This document shows, piece after piece, positions 34,014-42,211 of a stretch of 64,000 nucleotides of DNA. The DNA is from Streptomyces jeddahensis (lineage in GTDB: Bacteria; Actinomycetota; Actinomycetes; Streptomycetales; Streptomycetaceae). The stretch covers positions 23,998 to 87,997 of the forward strand of contig NZ_LOHS01000102.1 in NCBI RefSeq assembly GCF_001642995.1, given 5' to 3'. The notes under the pieces were generated by a model, which did no database searches, had not been told where the DNA came from, and was given only the letters and a program-made list of their open reading frames with translations. Numbering within the stretch: position 1 is the first letter of the stretch; each line of letters begins with the position of its first letter. The position numbers and the translations under genes are program-made.

Positions 34014-35182
34014 ACATCCCCGTGAACACCACCACCGCCGCCCATGACCTGGCCGACCCGGACACCCCGTTCGCTGTCGTGGACGTGCACAAGACGCGGC
34101 GCAACATCGAACGGCTGCAGGCCAGGGCCGACCGGCTCGGGGTCACCCTGCGGCCGCACGTCAAGACGGCCAAGAGCCTCGACGTCGCCGCCCTCATGCA
34201 CGGCGACACCCCCTGCCCCGTCACCGTTTCCACCCTCGCTGAGGCCGAGGCGTTCGCCGACGGCGGCTACACCGACATCACCTACGCCGTCGGCATTGAC
34301 CCCCACAAGCTCCCGCGCGTGATCGCCCTGCTGCGCCGCGGTGTGCGCCTGCGCATCCTGCTCGACAGCGTCGAGCAGGCATCGTTCGTCGCCGAAGCGT
34401 CCCGCCAGGCCGGCATCCCCATCCCCACCCAGATCGAGATCGACTGCGACGGCCACCGCGGCGGCCTCAAGCCCGACGCCCCCGCGCTCCCCGAGGCCGG
34501 CCGCATCCTGCACGACGCAGGCTGCCTGGACGGCGTACTGACCCACGCCGGCGAGTCCTACTTCGCCTACACCGCCGAGGAAGAGCGCCTGGCGGCGAAG
34601 AACGAACGCGACACCGCCGTCGCCGCGGCCGAGCGACTGCGCGCGGCCGGCCTGCCGGTGGACACCGTCAGCGTCGGCTCCACCCCTACCGCCCACGCCG
34701 CCGAGGACCTCACCGGCGTCACCGAACTGCGCGCAGGGAACTACGTCTTCTTCGACCTGGTCATGGCCGGCCTCGGCGTCTGCCAGGTCGAGGACCTCGC
34801 CCTGTCGGTCGTCGTCACCGTCATCGGCCACCGTCCCGAGTACGGGTGGATCGTCACCGACGGCGGCTGGATGGCCATGTCCCGCGACCGCGGCACCGCC
34901 GTCCAGGCACAGGACCAGGGCTACGGCCTGGTCACCGACCTGAACGGCAACCTCGTCCCGAACCTGGTCATGACCGCCGCGAGCCAGGAACACGGCACGC
35001 TCACCGCCCGCGACGGCGCCGACCTGCCCGACCTGCCCGTCGGCACCCGCCTGCGCATCCTGCCCAACCACGCCTGCGCAACCGCGGCTCAGCATCGCGG
35101 CTACCACGTCATCGAGGGGACCCGCAGCACAGGCGCCGTGCCCGTGATCGAGGCTTTCTGGCAACGCGTCACCGGCTGGTGA
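34010..35182 (+). CDS. PLP-dependent D-serine dehydratase / D-threonine aldolase family protein
   Basis: A 390-residue alanine-racemase-fold enzyme. The PLP lysine is in LRPHVKTAKSLDVAAL; IEIDCDGHRGGL and SVGSTPTAHAAED line the cofactor; the C-terminal metal site has HxC in LPNHACATAAQH, as in eukaryotic-type zinc D-serine dehydratase. It would act on a D-hydroxy-amino acid. The GTG at 34010 overlaps the previous stop (GTGA); GTG 34022 is a possible second start. Operon partner of the OCD-family gene and the YheO-type regulator. Confidence 0.88.
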   Translation: MNIPVNTTTAAHDLADPDTPFAVVDVHKTRRNIERLQARADRLGVTLRPHVKTAKSLDVAALMHGDTPCPVTVSTLAEAEAFADGGYTDITYAVGIDPHKLPRVIALLRRGVRLRILLDSVEQASFVAEASRQAGIPIPTQIEIDCDGHRGGLKPDAPALPEAGRILHDAGCLDGVLTHAGESYFAYTAEEERLAAKNERDTAVAAAERLRAAGLPVDTVSVGSTPTAHAAEDLTGVTELRAGNYVFFDLVMAGLGVCQVEDLALSVVVTVIGHRPEYGWIVTDGGWMAMSRDRGTAVQAQDQGYGLVTDLNGNLVPNLVMTAASQEHGTLTARDGADLPDLPVGTRLRILPNHACATAAQHRGYHVIEGTRSTGAVPVIEAFWQRVTGW

Positions 35183-35629
35183 GGCCAGCCTGCACGTCCA
35201 CCCCTGCGCCACCGCTGCCCGCAGGCAGCACAGCGCCTCGTACAGCAGGTCCGCCGGCGGCTCCGGCAAGGCGCGCAGCATCGCCTGGGCGTGGGCCCGG
35301 CGGCCAGTGCGCAGCGGGACGGAGAGCTCGGCCCACGCCCGGTACGGCCCCCAGTCCGCCCCCGCGTCGACGTGTTCGGCCGCCTCTGTCGCGGACGGGT
35401 CTCCGTCGGCCAGCCGCAGGCACAGCTGCGCAAGGGAGAGCAGACCGTGCTCAACACCGGGCATTCCGGCGCCGTCGAGCCGTGCGGCCGCGGTCCTGTA
35501 TGCGGCTTCGGCTTGTGGGATCTGCCCGGAGGCAGCCAGGCGCAGCGCTCGATTACCGCCCTGGGCGCCGACCGTGGTGGCGGCGGTCAAGGAGACGGCT
35601 CCGTGGCGCTGCGGGTGCGGCAGCGCTCA
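35183..35629 (-). pseudogene. C-terminal TPR-region remnant of a SARP/AfsR-type regulator
   Basis: A minus-strand frame reads RALRLAASGQIPQAEAAYRT, AARLDGAGMPGVEHGLLSLA, AEHVDAGADWGPYRAWAEL and ALPEPPADLLYEALCCLRA. This resembles the helical-repeat C-terminus of large SARP regulators. A stop lies in frame just upstream (~35630); downstream the frame continues only as the antisense of the D-serine dehydratase gene, so the original end is gone. The DNA-binding and ATPase parts are absent. Assignment is from memory of the family pattern. Confidence 0.45.
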
Positions 35630-35774
35630 GCTCATGGGCGTGAAGTGCCCGGATACGCCCTCGGGACGGTTCGCCGGAGGGCTGGGGATGCGGCGAGGTC
35701 GTGCTGGCCTCCGAGATCGGGGCATCGGAGGCTCTCGGAGGCTCTCAGAGGGGCACGCCGGTGTGCTCATTTGG

Positions 35775-36338
35775 TCACCGGATGGTCGGTTCGAGGACTC
35801 CTGTCACGAGTCGGCTCGCGTACGAGGTGTCGAGTCCGTCGGGGCGGAAGAGGATGCGGTACATCAGGGGGGCGACGACGGCGTCGATGACCGTTTCGAC
35901 GTCGGGCGTGTCCTCCCCGCGTTCGGCCGCGCGGCTGAGGATGACGTTGATCTGCTCGGCGGCGTAGGCGGAGCACTGGCCGGCGTTGCTGCCGTCCGGG
36001 TCGCCGAGCAGGGCGTCGCGGATGTAGGCGCGGCCGGTGGGGGAGGCCATCTCGTCGAGGAACTGCTCGGCCCAGACCGTCAGGTCGGACGACAGGCCCC
36101 CGTGGTCCCTGGGCGCGGTGTCGGGCCGCAGCCGTTCGACCGCCACGTCCGACAACAGCTCCTGCAGGTCCCCCCAGCGGCGGTAGATCGTCGACGGCGT
36201 CACGCCCGCACGCTGGGCGATCAGCGGCACCGTAAGGGCGTCCCGGCCCACCTCCGACGCGAGTTCGCGTACGGCGGCGTGCACCGCTGCCTGGACCCGG
36301 GCGCTGCGCCCACCGGGGCGCACCATCTGCCTGCTCAT
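35775..36338 (-). CDS. TetR family transcriptional regulator
   Basis: A 187-residue regulator. HTH at residues ~15-60: VQAAVHAAVRELASEVGRDA, then PLIAQRAGVTPSTIYRRWGD. The C-terminal domain matches TetR_C proteins of the SCO-type with FLDEMASPTGRAYIRDALLG. ATG 36338 has AAGGTGG; GTG 36347 is an alternative. An AAGCAA/TTGCTT inverted repeat lies 14 bases upstream, and a similar sequence precedes the MFS gene at 43931, which may be its target. Confidence 0.9.
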   Translation of the reverse strand: MSRQMVRPGGRSARVQAAVHAAVRELASEVGRDALTVPLIAQRAGVTPSTIYRRWGDLQELLSDVAVERLRPDTAPRDHGGLSSDLTVWAEQFLDEMASPTGRAYIRDALLGDPDGSNAGQCSAYAAEQINVILSRAAERGEDTPDVETVIDAVVAPLMYRILFRPDGLDTSYASRLVTGVLEPTIR

Positions 36339-36351
36339 GGAATCCACCTTA

Positions 36352-36368
36352 AAGCAAAATCATTGCTT
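36352..36368. promoter_or_regulatory. TetR operator (self)
   Basis: AAGCAA and TTGCTT are inverted around AATCA, immediately upstream of the tetR start. Nineteen of 24 aligned positions match the sequence at 43892-43915 (CTTAAAGCAAA shared, then TTGC). Confidence 0.6.
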
Positions 36369-36511
36369 CTACGAAGTCGCACCCGCAGCGGCACCTTGTG
36401 ACGTCCGCGAGAACACGGCTGTCTGCCGCGGAACGCTGAGCGGTGCCAGCGGCGACGGGGACGGTCCGCGCACGTACCAAGGGGTCCGGCGGCGATCCCG
36501 CCGTCGGTTCA

Positions 36512-37117
36512 TCACCCGACGGGTGCAGGCGGAGTCGGCACCGTCCCGGTGGCCGATCGGGCGAGCGCGGTTCCCGGCAGGGCGAAGCCGCGTACGAGAC
36601 CGGACAGAGCCGAGGAGCGCAGGATCAGGCAGCCGAGCACGCCCCCGAGGGTGTTGGCGATCAGGTCGTCGACATCCGCGCCACGGCCGTTGCTGAACCA
36701 CACGTACATGCCCAGCTGAACCAGCTCGATCGTCAGGCTGGTGACCAGCGCGCGCAGGGCGACCCGCTTCACCGGAAGCTCCGCCTTCGCCAGCAGCGGG
36801 AGCAGCAGACCGAACGGTGCGAACAGCAGCACGTTGAGCACGAAGGTGGGGTCCATGCCGATAAGGCCCGCCAGGGGTATCGGCTGGATCTGGTTGTACC
36901 AGGGGGACAGGTTCTGAGATTTGTCCACGATGATCGGAAACATCGTGAAGTGCAGGAAACCCGCAGCGTAGAGGGCCGTCGCAAGCCGGGTCAGCATGGG
37001 CTTGCCGTACCAGCCGGGGCGTCTCCTCACGGCACGCACGGCGAGCAGCGCGGCGAATCCGGCGAGGAGGGGAAGCAGCACCTGCACGGACTCGATACGG
37101 AAGGCGAGGTTGCCCAT
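36512..37117 (-). CDS. VanZ-like family membrane protein, second copy
   Basis: A 201-residue membrane protein parallel to the one at 28787-29377: NQIQPIPLAGLIGMDPTFVL, FAPFGLLLPLL, SLTIELVQLGMYV and GRGADVDDLIANTLGGVLGC align with it, and both end in LPG plus a Thr/Ala/Pro tail. ATG 37117 has AGGAG. It carries the same promoter element (37205-37236). A response-regulator fragment sits divergently beyond the element, so this appears to be a duplicated vanZ/two-component block that lost its kinase and regulator. Confidence 0.88.
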   Translation of the reverse strand: MGNLAFRIESVQVLLPLLAGFAALLAVRAVRRRPGWYGKPMLTRLATALYAAGFLHFTMFPIIVDKSQNLSPWYNQIQPIPLAGLIGMDPTFVLNVLLFAPFGLLLPLLAKAELPVKRVALRALVTSLTIELVQLGMYVWFSNGRGADVDDLIANTLGGVLGCLILRSSALSGLVRGFALPGTALARSATGTVPTPPAPVG

Positions 37118-37204
37118 GACATGCTCCTGGGGTTATGGACAGCGGTACACAACGGACGGATTCGACTCTGTCCGGCGGACGCCTGCGTCGGATCGGCCGT
37201 AAGA

Positions 37205-37236
37205 CAGATCTTGCGCAGCCGGCTACGACTTTCGGC
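37205..37236 (-). promoter_or_regulatory. conserved promoter element B in front of vanZ-like gene 2
   Basis: CAGATCTTG, 7 variable bases, then GGCTACGACTTTCGGC. Both flanks are identical to element A at 29457-29489. Its near edge is 88 bases from the vanZ start (80 bases for element A). Confidence 0.7.
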
Positions 37237-37390
37237 CGGGTGCCGCCCACCCCTCCGGCTCCGCCCGGTGGGCTCCCCTGATCGGCGGGCACGGGCTGTC
37301 GTCCGCAAGCTGTGCTGTGCCCTGTCGGCGGTGGCCTCCTCCGCCGCGTCGCCCCGGCTCGGTGCCAAGCCCTGCCGGTGATCGCCGGCC

Positions 37391-37498
37391 TGGCGGGCCG
37401 TGCACGACGGTGCCCGCGGATTTCCGATCAAGGACTCCGGCCCGGCCGGGCACGGTCTAGGGGAAGCACTGGCCGGAGTTGCTGCCGGCCACGCTTTT
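37391..37498 (+). pseudogene. response-regulator receiver fragment
   Basis: The frame reads WRAVHDGARGFPIKDSGP. GA-x-GF-x-x-KDSGP is the end of the receiver domain of NarL-type regulators and matches SGACGFILKDSGP of the intact regulator at 30725-31372. The sequence then keeps a weak resemblance (EALAGVAAGHAF against AEAVRAAAEGDS) before degenerating. No start, phospho-acceptor Asp or HTH remains. Confidence 0.5.
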
Positions 37499-37655
37499 CG
37501 CGCTCGCCATCCAGGCCGTCCCGGAACGTGTCACCGGCTGGTGGCCCACCGGCGAAGTGACCAGGGCGACCTTGGTGCGGCCCGGCTGGAATGCCCGGCG
37601 GCCGGTCGCAGGTGGTCGTTGTCACGGGCAGGAAGGCTGGTTCACCCGGTGTTGT

Positions 37656-38558
37656 CTATTGCTGCCGTAGGTGGTCGCGGAGCGTCCGGGCGACTTGTGC
37701 CATGAGGGCGTCGGCACCGGGTTGAGTGCCGGCGGGGACGAAAGATTCGGTGAGGACGGCGATGGCGAAGGTCTGGCGGTCGGCGTGCTCGACGACGCCG
37801 ATTTCGTGGCGGAGGTTGAGCAGGGTGCCTGTTTTTGATGACCACGTCGAGGCGTCGGAGTCGAAGTCGGGTGCCAGCCGGTGCCGCAGCAGATTGTGGG
37901 TCATGAGGGAGCGGACCCTGGCTGCGACGTCCGGGTGGATCGCCGACGGCCGCCACAGCATCTGGAGCAGGTCGGTCCAGGCACGTGCGCTTCCCGTGTT
38001 GGCGCGGGTGGTGTCGAGCTGGGGAATGCGGTGTCCGCGGCCGCTGGTGCCGGCGTCGATGGCCAGGGCGTGGGCGAGGTGTGTCTGCGGTGCGTCGAAG
38101 CGTTCGGCGGGCGTGTCCGTCAGTTCGCTGATCGTGTGGCGGACGGATATGCCCCGCAGTCCGAGTTCTTCGAGGATGGCGCTGACCTGGTCGGGCGGCG
38201 TGAGAGTGAAGAGGGCGTCCGCAGCGGTGCCGTCGCTCAGGCTTGTGCTGAGGTAGAGAAGGTCGTCGACGGCGATCCGGGCGGGGTGGCGGAAGCGGCT
38301 CAGCCCGGTGGGGCCGGGGGTGGTCAGGCGTCCGGGCTGCACGTCGAGCACTGCCTCACCATCGAGTTCTCCGCGGCGGATGCGCTCGGCCGTCGCCACG
38401 GCCAGGGGCACTTTGACCAGGGATGCGGCCGGCAGTTGGACGTCCGGCTCGATGCCCAGCTCCTCTCCGGTCAGCAGGTCCCGCACGAGTATGTATCCGT
38501 GCAGCCCGCCCTCGTGGAGTTGCTCCTGCATGCGGCGCAGCAGTTCGGCCCTGGTCAT
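37656..38558 (-). CDS. blaB: penicillin-recognising regulatory protein, BlaB type
   Basis: A 300-residue serine beta-lactamase-fold protein with SLVK (Ser 46, Lys 49), SDG (108-110) and KTG motifs. The usual SDN is SDG and I see no clear Glu166 equivalent. There is no signal peptide. The S. cacaoi blaB product, which is needed together with the LysR-type BlaA for blaL expression, is described with the same S-x-x-K, SDG and KTG set. Gene order here (blaB downstream of blaA, divergent from blaL) matches. ATG 38558 overlaps the blaA stop (ATGA). Possible sensor role is inferred from that system. Confidence 0.85.
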   Translation of the reverse strand: MTRAELLRRMQEQLHEGGLHGYILVRDLLTGEELGIEPDVQLPAASLVKVPLAVATAERIRRGELDGEAVLDVQPGRLTTPGPTGLSRFRHPARIAVDDLLYLSTSLSDGTAADALFTLTPPDQVSAILEELGLRGISVRHTISELTDTPAERFDAPQTHLAHALAIDAGTSGRGHRIPQLDTTRANTGSARAWTDLLQMLWRPSAIHPDVAARVRSLMTHNLLRHRLAPDFDSDASTWSSKTGTLLNLRHEIGVVEHADRQTFAIAVLTESFVPAGTQPGADALMAQVARTLRDHLRQQ

Positions 38559-39466
38559 GGTGTCGGTTCGTTCTCCGTTGTGCTCTTGGTCTCCGCGCCG
38601 AGGCAGCGTGCGATGGCCTCGCCCAGACGTGAGTGCAGGCGTTCGGGGTTGCCGTTGTCCGCCATCGCGACGGTGTAGCCGCGCGCCAGTGTGATGTCGC
38701 CGATTGGCCGCCAGTGCAAGGCGAGTTCCCTGGCCTGCATGGGGGTGCACAGCAGCAGGTCCTGGGAACACATGACTTCCGCGGCCGCGGACGTGAGGTC
38801 GGTTGCTGTCACCAGTTGTGCGGGGCGCAGGCCCACCGCGTCCCGCAGGCGGGTCAGCGGGTCGCGGACATGCGGCACGTCGTCCTCCGGCTGGACCCAG
38901 ACGCACCGGGCTGGACCGGTCTGGGTACGTCCCATCCGCAACGTTTCCATGTACACGCGCCGAACGGCTGGCTCCTGTGCACCGGCCAGCCCGAGCGGCA
39001 GCGACCACATGGCCTGGCTCTCCGGCACGGCCAGCAGGGCGGCGCGCACCTGCCGTGCGTCGAGCAGCTCGGTCCGCTCCACCGGGGCCGCGCAACGCAC
39101 GTCCAGTGTGATGCCCTCCTTGCGGGCGTCCGCCACGAGCCGGGCGAGGACGGCCGACGAGCAGACGCCGGGCACAGCGAGCCGCCACGGTTTGCGCCGT
39201 GCGGTCTCAGCGTCGTGCCGCAACTCGTCGGCGGCCTGAAGCAGCCGTCTGGCCGCGGGCAACACCTCGCGACCGAAGGGCGTGAGGACCGCCCTGCGAG
39301 AGGTCCGCTCGAACAGCTCCTCCCCGAGCCACTGTTCGAGTGCGGCGACGCGGCGACTGGCCACCGGCTGCGACATCCGCCCGGCAGCGGCACCGACCGT
39401 GAAACTCCCGCACTCGCTCACATGGACGAACGCGCGGCAGGCACCCACCAGATCCACAGGAGCCAT
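38555..39466 (-). CDS. blaA: LysR family activator, BlaA type
   Basis: A 303-residue LysR-type regulator. HTH: LVGACRAFVHVSECGSFTVG and AAAGRMSQPVASRRVAALEQ; the effector domain begins after PWRLAVPGVC. It is divergent from the beta-lactamase gene and overlaps the blaB gene by four bases, as in the S. cacaoi blaL/blaA/blaB locus where BlaA activates blaL in the presence of beta-lactams. ATG 39466. Confidence 0.87.
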   Translation of the reverse strand: MAPVDLVGACRAFVHVSECGSFTVGAAAGRMSQPVASRRVAALEQWLGEELFERTSRRAVLTPFGREVLPAARRLLQAADELRHDAETARRKPWRLAVPGVCSSAVLARLVADARKEGITLDVRCAAPVERTELLDARQVRAALLAVPESQAMWSLPLGLAGAQEPAVRRVYMETLRMGRTQTGPARCVWVQPEDDVPHVRDPLTRLRDAVGLRPAQLVTATDLTSAAAEVMCSQDLLLCTPMQARELALHWRPIGDITLARGYTVAMADNGNPERLHSRLGEAIARCLGAETKSTTENEPTP

Positions 39467-39472
39467 CGTATG

Positions 39473-39486
39473 TCATAACCGCATGA
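39473..39486. promoter_or_regulatory. LysR-type box in the blaA-blaL promoter region
   Basis: TCAT-N6-ATGA is an inverted repeat fitting the T-N-A pattern of LysR sites, 7 bases before the blaA start codon and about 140 bases upstream of blaL. Other sites may lie nearby. Confidence 0.4.
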
Positions 39487-39624
39487 AACCCGTCAGAAGC
39501 GTATTGGACCGCATAGCGGCAGGTGAACGAGGGTGGTCCAAAGCACCGGCCGACCGCGGGGCACAGTCCGGTCGGCATGCCGTGCATCTGGGACTGCCCG
39601 AAGGGCAACGAATGGAGGTCGGAG

Positions 39625-40536
39625 TTGAAGTTCACCCGTACCCGCAGCGCCGCACTCGGCCTGCTCATGCTCATCCCGCTGACGGCCTGTGGACACAGCG
39701 TCGCCGCCGAAGCGCCGGCCGCGCCGATGGCGGCAGCCGTCGATGCCGCGGCGTCCGCCGACGGTGCCTTCGCGGAGCTCGAGCGGACCTTCGACGCGCG
39801 TCTCGGGGTGTACGCCGTCGACACGGGGACCGGACGCGAGGTCGCCTACCGTGACCGTGAACGCTTCGCCTACGCCTCCACCTTCAAGGCGCTGGCGGCC
39901 GGCGCCGTCCTGCGCACGTACTCGCTCGACGGCCTGGACAAGGTCATCAAGTACTCCCGGAAGGACCTGGTCGACTACTCGCCGGTCACCGAGCGACACG
40001 TCGACACCGGTATGACCGTGCGAGCGTTGTGCGAGGCCGCGCTCCACTACAGCGACAACACGGCGGGCAACTTGCTGCTCGGCATGCTCGGCGGGCCGAA
40101 GGGCCTCGACGCCATGCTCGAAGGGATGGGTGACGACATCACCCGGATGCAGCGGCGCGAGACCCAGCTGAACCAGTGGGCTCCAGGCTCGACGCCAGAC
40201 ACGACCACGCCGCGTGCGTTCGCCGGCGATCTGCGTGCGTTCGTTCTGGGTGATGTACTCGGAAAGGCCGAGCGTACCCAGATGGCGGACTGGCTGAAGG
40301 CCAACACCACGGGGGCGAAACTCATCCGGGCCGGGCTCCCCGATGACTGGGTGGTCGGCGACAAGACGGGGGCCGGCGGCACTTTCGGCACCCGTAATGA
40401 CATCGCCGTGGTATGGCGCCCGAAGGCCGCCCCCATCGTCATCGCGATCATGACGAACCGTCACACGAAGGATGCCGACTACGACAACGCCCTGATCGCC
40501 AAGGCGGCGTCCGTGGTCGCGCGGGAGCTGTCGTGA
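39625..40536 (+). CDS. blaL: class A beta-lactamase (lipoprotein), BlaL type
   Basis: A 303-residue class A serine beta-lactamase. Lipobox LTAC (Cys 22) predicts a membrane-anchored lipoprotein. Catalytic motifs are all present: Ser-x-x-Lys in YASTFKAL (Ser 85, Lys 88), SDN in HYSDNTAGN, the general-base Glu in RRETQLNQW and KTG in VGDKTGAGG. It hydrolyses penicillins outside the cytoplasm. The TTG at 39625 is chosen: GGAGG sits six bases upstream and it begins directly at the signal peptide. The ORF from 39523 would add an implausible leader. Divergent from blaA-blaB, which should induce it. Confidence 0.92.
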   Translation: MKFTRTRSAALGLLMLIPLTACGHSVAAEAPAAPMAAAVDAAASADGAFAELERTFDARLGVYAVDTGTGREVAYRDRERFAYASTFKALAAGAVLRTYSLDGLDKVIKYSRKDLVDYSPVTERHVDTGMTVRALCEAALHYSDNTAGNLLLGMLGGPKGLDAMLEGMGDDITRMQRRETQLNQWAPGSTPDTTTPRAFAGDLRAFVLGDVLGKAERTQMADWLKANTTGAKLIRAGLPDDWVVGDKTGAGGTFGTRNDIAVVWRPKAAPIVIAIMTNRHTKDADYDNALIAKAASVVARELS

Positions 40537-40700
40537 ACCGCCGTAGGACCACCGGTACCGCTGCCGAGCCCGCCCTCGTCCTCGACGCGTCGTTCACGGC
40601 TGCTTCGTGTCCGGTCCTACGGCAACAAGCCATCGTTCATCTCCGTGCGGTCGGCGGTCCACGCGCTGAGCGCGCGAGTGCATGGCAGGCATGACGCCGA

Positions 40701-40730
40701 CGGCGCGGCCGGGGTCGTCCGGCCGCGCCG
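40701..40730. terminator. strong bidirectional terminator between blaL and MBL gene
   Basis: A perfect 12-bp stem (40701-40712 with 40719-40730, GC only) and a 6-base loop GGTCGT. It lies between the convergent blaL (ends 40536) and MBL-fold (ends 40777) genes. Confidence 0.7.
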
Positions 40731-40776
40731 CCGAGCGGGTGATCGTCCGCGATATCCGAGGGGCCGTCCGGCCGCA

Positions 40777-41847
40777 TCAGATGCGGCTGAAGCCCGCCCA
40801 CTCCTTGATCTTGAAGTGGCTGCCCTCACGCGCCACCTCGGCGGCACCATGCCCGGGGAGGTGTGCCGGCAGAAGGAGGGCGTTGTTGTCAGCGGCCCAC
40901 TCCAACATGCGTCGTCTGGTAGCGCGCGCCTGCCGCTCGTCCTCCTCGAAGCAACTGTTGAACTCGGGGTGTTCGAGCTGCAGTGGGCTGTGCAGCAGGT
41001 CACCGATGAACGCCGCCCTGTCCGTTCCCGACTGCAGCCGGACCACGGACGATCCGGGAGTGTGCCCGGGTGCGAGGTCCAGCGTCAGGCTGGAGTCGAT
41101 GGTGTGACTGCCGTCCCACAGCTTCACCAGACCGGCCTCGTGGACGGGCAGCACACTGTCTTCCCAGACGTTCTGGGTAGCCTTCGGTTCCTTGGCGCTG
41201 ATCGGGGGGAGATCAGGGTTCCAGAAGTCGAACTCCACCTTGGGAATCAGGTAGGTGGCGTTGGGGAAGGTGGGCACCCAGTCACGGTCCTCTCGCCGGG
41301 TGTTCCAGCCGACGTGATCGTTGTGGAGGTGGGTGTTGACCACGATGTCGACGTCCTGAGGCCGGACACCGGCACGGGACAAACGCCGCAGGAAGCCGGT
41401 GTCCATGTACTGCCACACCTCGGCGTAGGGGCGGAATTTCTCGTTTCCGGCTCCCGTGTCGATCAGGATGGTCTTGCCCTCGCTGCGCAGAACCCAGGTC
41501 TGGAGCGCAATGGGGACCAAGTCGGTGTCAGGAGTCCAGAAGTCGGGGCTGAGCCAGGAACGGTTCTCCTGCCACAGTTCCTCCGGACTCTCCGGGAACA
41601 ACTGGCGCGACGTCATCCCCACCGGCCCCCTGTACTCCACCACACGGGTGACGCTGACCTTGCCGAGGGAAATCGTCGACACGTGCATCGTGTCCCGGGA
41701 CGTGGCGGAGGAGGCACTCGACTCGCCACCCGTGAGGAACCGGCCGGCGCCGAGCAGCCCGGCAGCACCGACTCCGACCCCGACGCCCGCGGCCGTTCCC
41801 ATGAATCCGCGCCGACTCATGGAGCGTGAAGACATTTCCCTGCGCAT
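40777..41847 (-). CDS. Tat-exported MBL-fold metallo-hydrolase
   Basis: A 356-residue metallo-beta-lactamase-fold hydrolase. The N-terminus SMSRRGFMGTAAGVGVG is a twin-arginine signal. Metal motif HLHNDHVGWN (H-x-H-x-D-H), then LAPGHTPGSS and FIGDLLHSPLQ supply later ligands. It resembles lactonase/hydrolase members and the cytoplasmic paralogue at 45215-46129. Specific substrate is not evident. ATG 41847 has AGGAG; in-frame ATGs at 41835 and 41820 are possible. The 42-bp element at 42045-42086 lies about 200 bases upstream. Confidence 0.9.
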   Translation of the reverse strand: MRREMSSRSMSRRGFMGTAAGVGVGVGAAGLLGAGRFLTGGESSASSATSRDTMHVSTISLGKVSVTRVVEYRGPVGMTSRQLFPESPEELWQENRSWLSPDFWTPDTDLVPIALQTWVLRSEGKTILIDTGAGNEKFRPYAEVWQYMDTGFLRRLSRAGVRPQDVDIVVNTHLHNDHVGWNTRREDRDWVPTFPNATYLIPKVEFDFWNPDLPPISAKEPKATQNVWEDSVLPVHEAGLVKLWDGSHTIDSSLTLDLAPGHTPGSSVVRLQSGTDRAAFIGDLLHSPLQLEHPEFNSCFEEDERQARATRRRMLEWAADNNALLLPAHLPGHGAAEVAREGSHFKIKEWAGFSRI

Positions 41848-42211
41848 AATTCCGTACTCCTTTGAAGAATGGATTCCGACGTTTTTGGGGGCTGACAGTG
41901 CGTTTCGGTGGGATGGACACCGCGGCTGTTGCCGCCTCAGGAGGGGGCGTCGACCGGAAGGTCCCGGGTGCCGTCACCGCCTGGCTCGGGTGTGACCAGC
42001 CGACGTTTTCGGTCGGAAGGTCGGTACTCCGGGAGTCTTGGGCAGCCGAAGCCGTGAGACATCTGTCAGATGACAGCGGTCGCGTCCTATGACTACGTCG
42101 CTGATCGGCCGGAGCCTTCGCCGAATTTCTCCTTGCGGCTTCCGGCCCTGAGAGCAGCCCAACGGTGGCCCCGGCCCGGCCGGAGCGATTCGGCCGGGCC
42201 CGAGCGGCGTT
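41848..42211. other. intergenic region carrying the 42-bp element
   Basis: About 360 bases between the MBL-hydrolase start and the amidase stop. Apart from the element at 42045-42086 I see no gene. The MBL promoter and the amidase terminator should be here. Confidence 0.5.
42045..42086 (-). promoter_or_regulatory. 42-bp element, copy 1 (MBL-hydrolase promoter)
   Basis: Read on the minus strand, toward the MBL gene, this matches copy 2 (50820-50861) at 40 of 42 positions. At its centre is the perfect 13-bp palindrome CATCTGACAGATG (42060-42072). The near edge is about 200 bases from the MBL start codon. Confidence 0.75.

Larger units (their letters stand above)
37118..37655. other. intergenic region with promoter element B and decayed regulator
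   Basis: About 540 bases between vanZ-like gene 2 and blaB. It contains element B (37205-37236) and the response-regulator remnant (37391-37498). The remainder has no recognisable coding signal, although a kinase gene would be expected between the two features by comparison with the block at 29.4-31.4 kb. Confidence 0.5.

Noticed and set aside
33494..35590. A 698-codon minus-strand ORF
   Set aside because: Most of it is antisense to the D-serine dehydratase and cyclodeaminase genes and reads as Asp/Gly/Val-rich nonsense. Only its first ~135 codons, outside those genes, resemble a real protein; these are listed as a SARP remnant.
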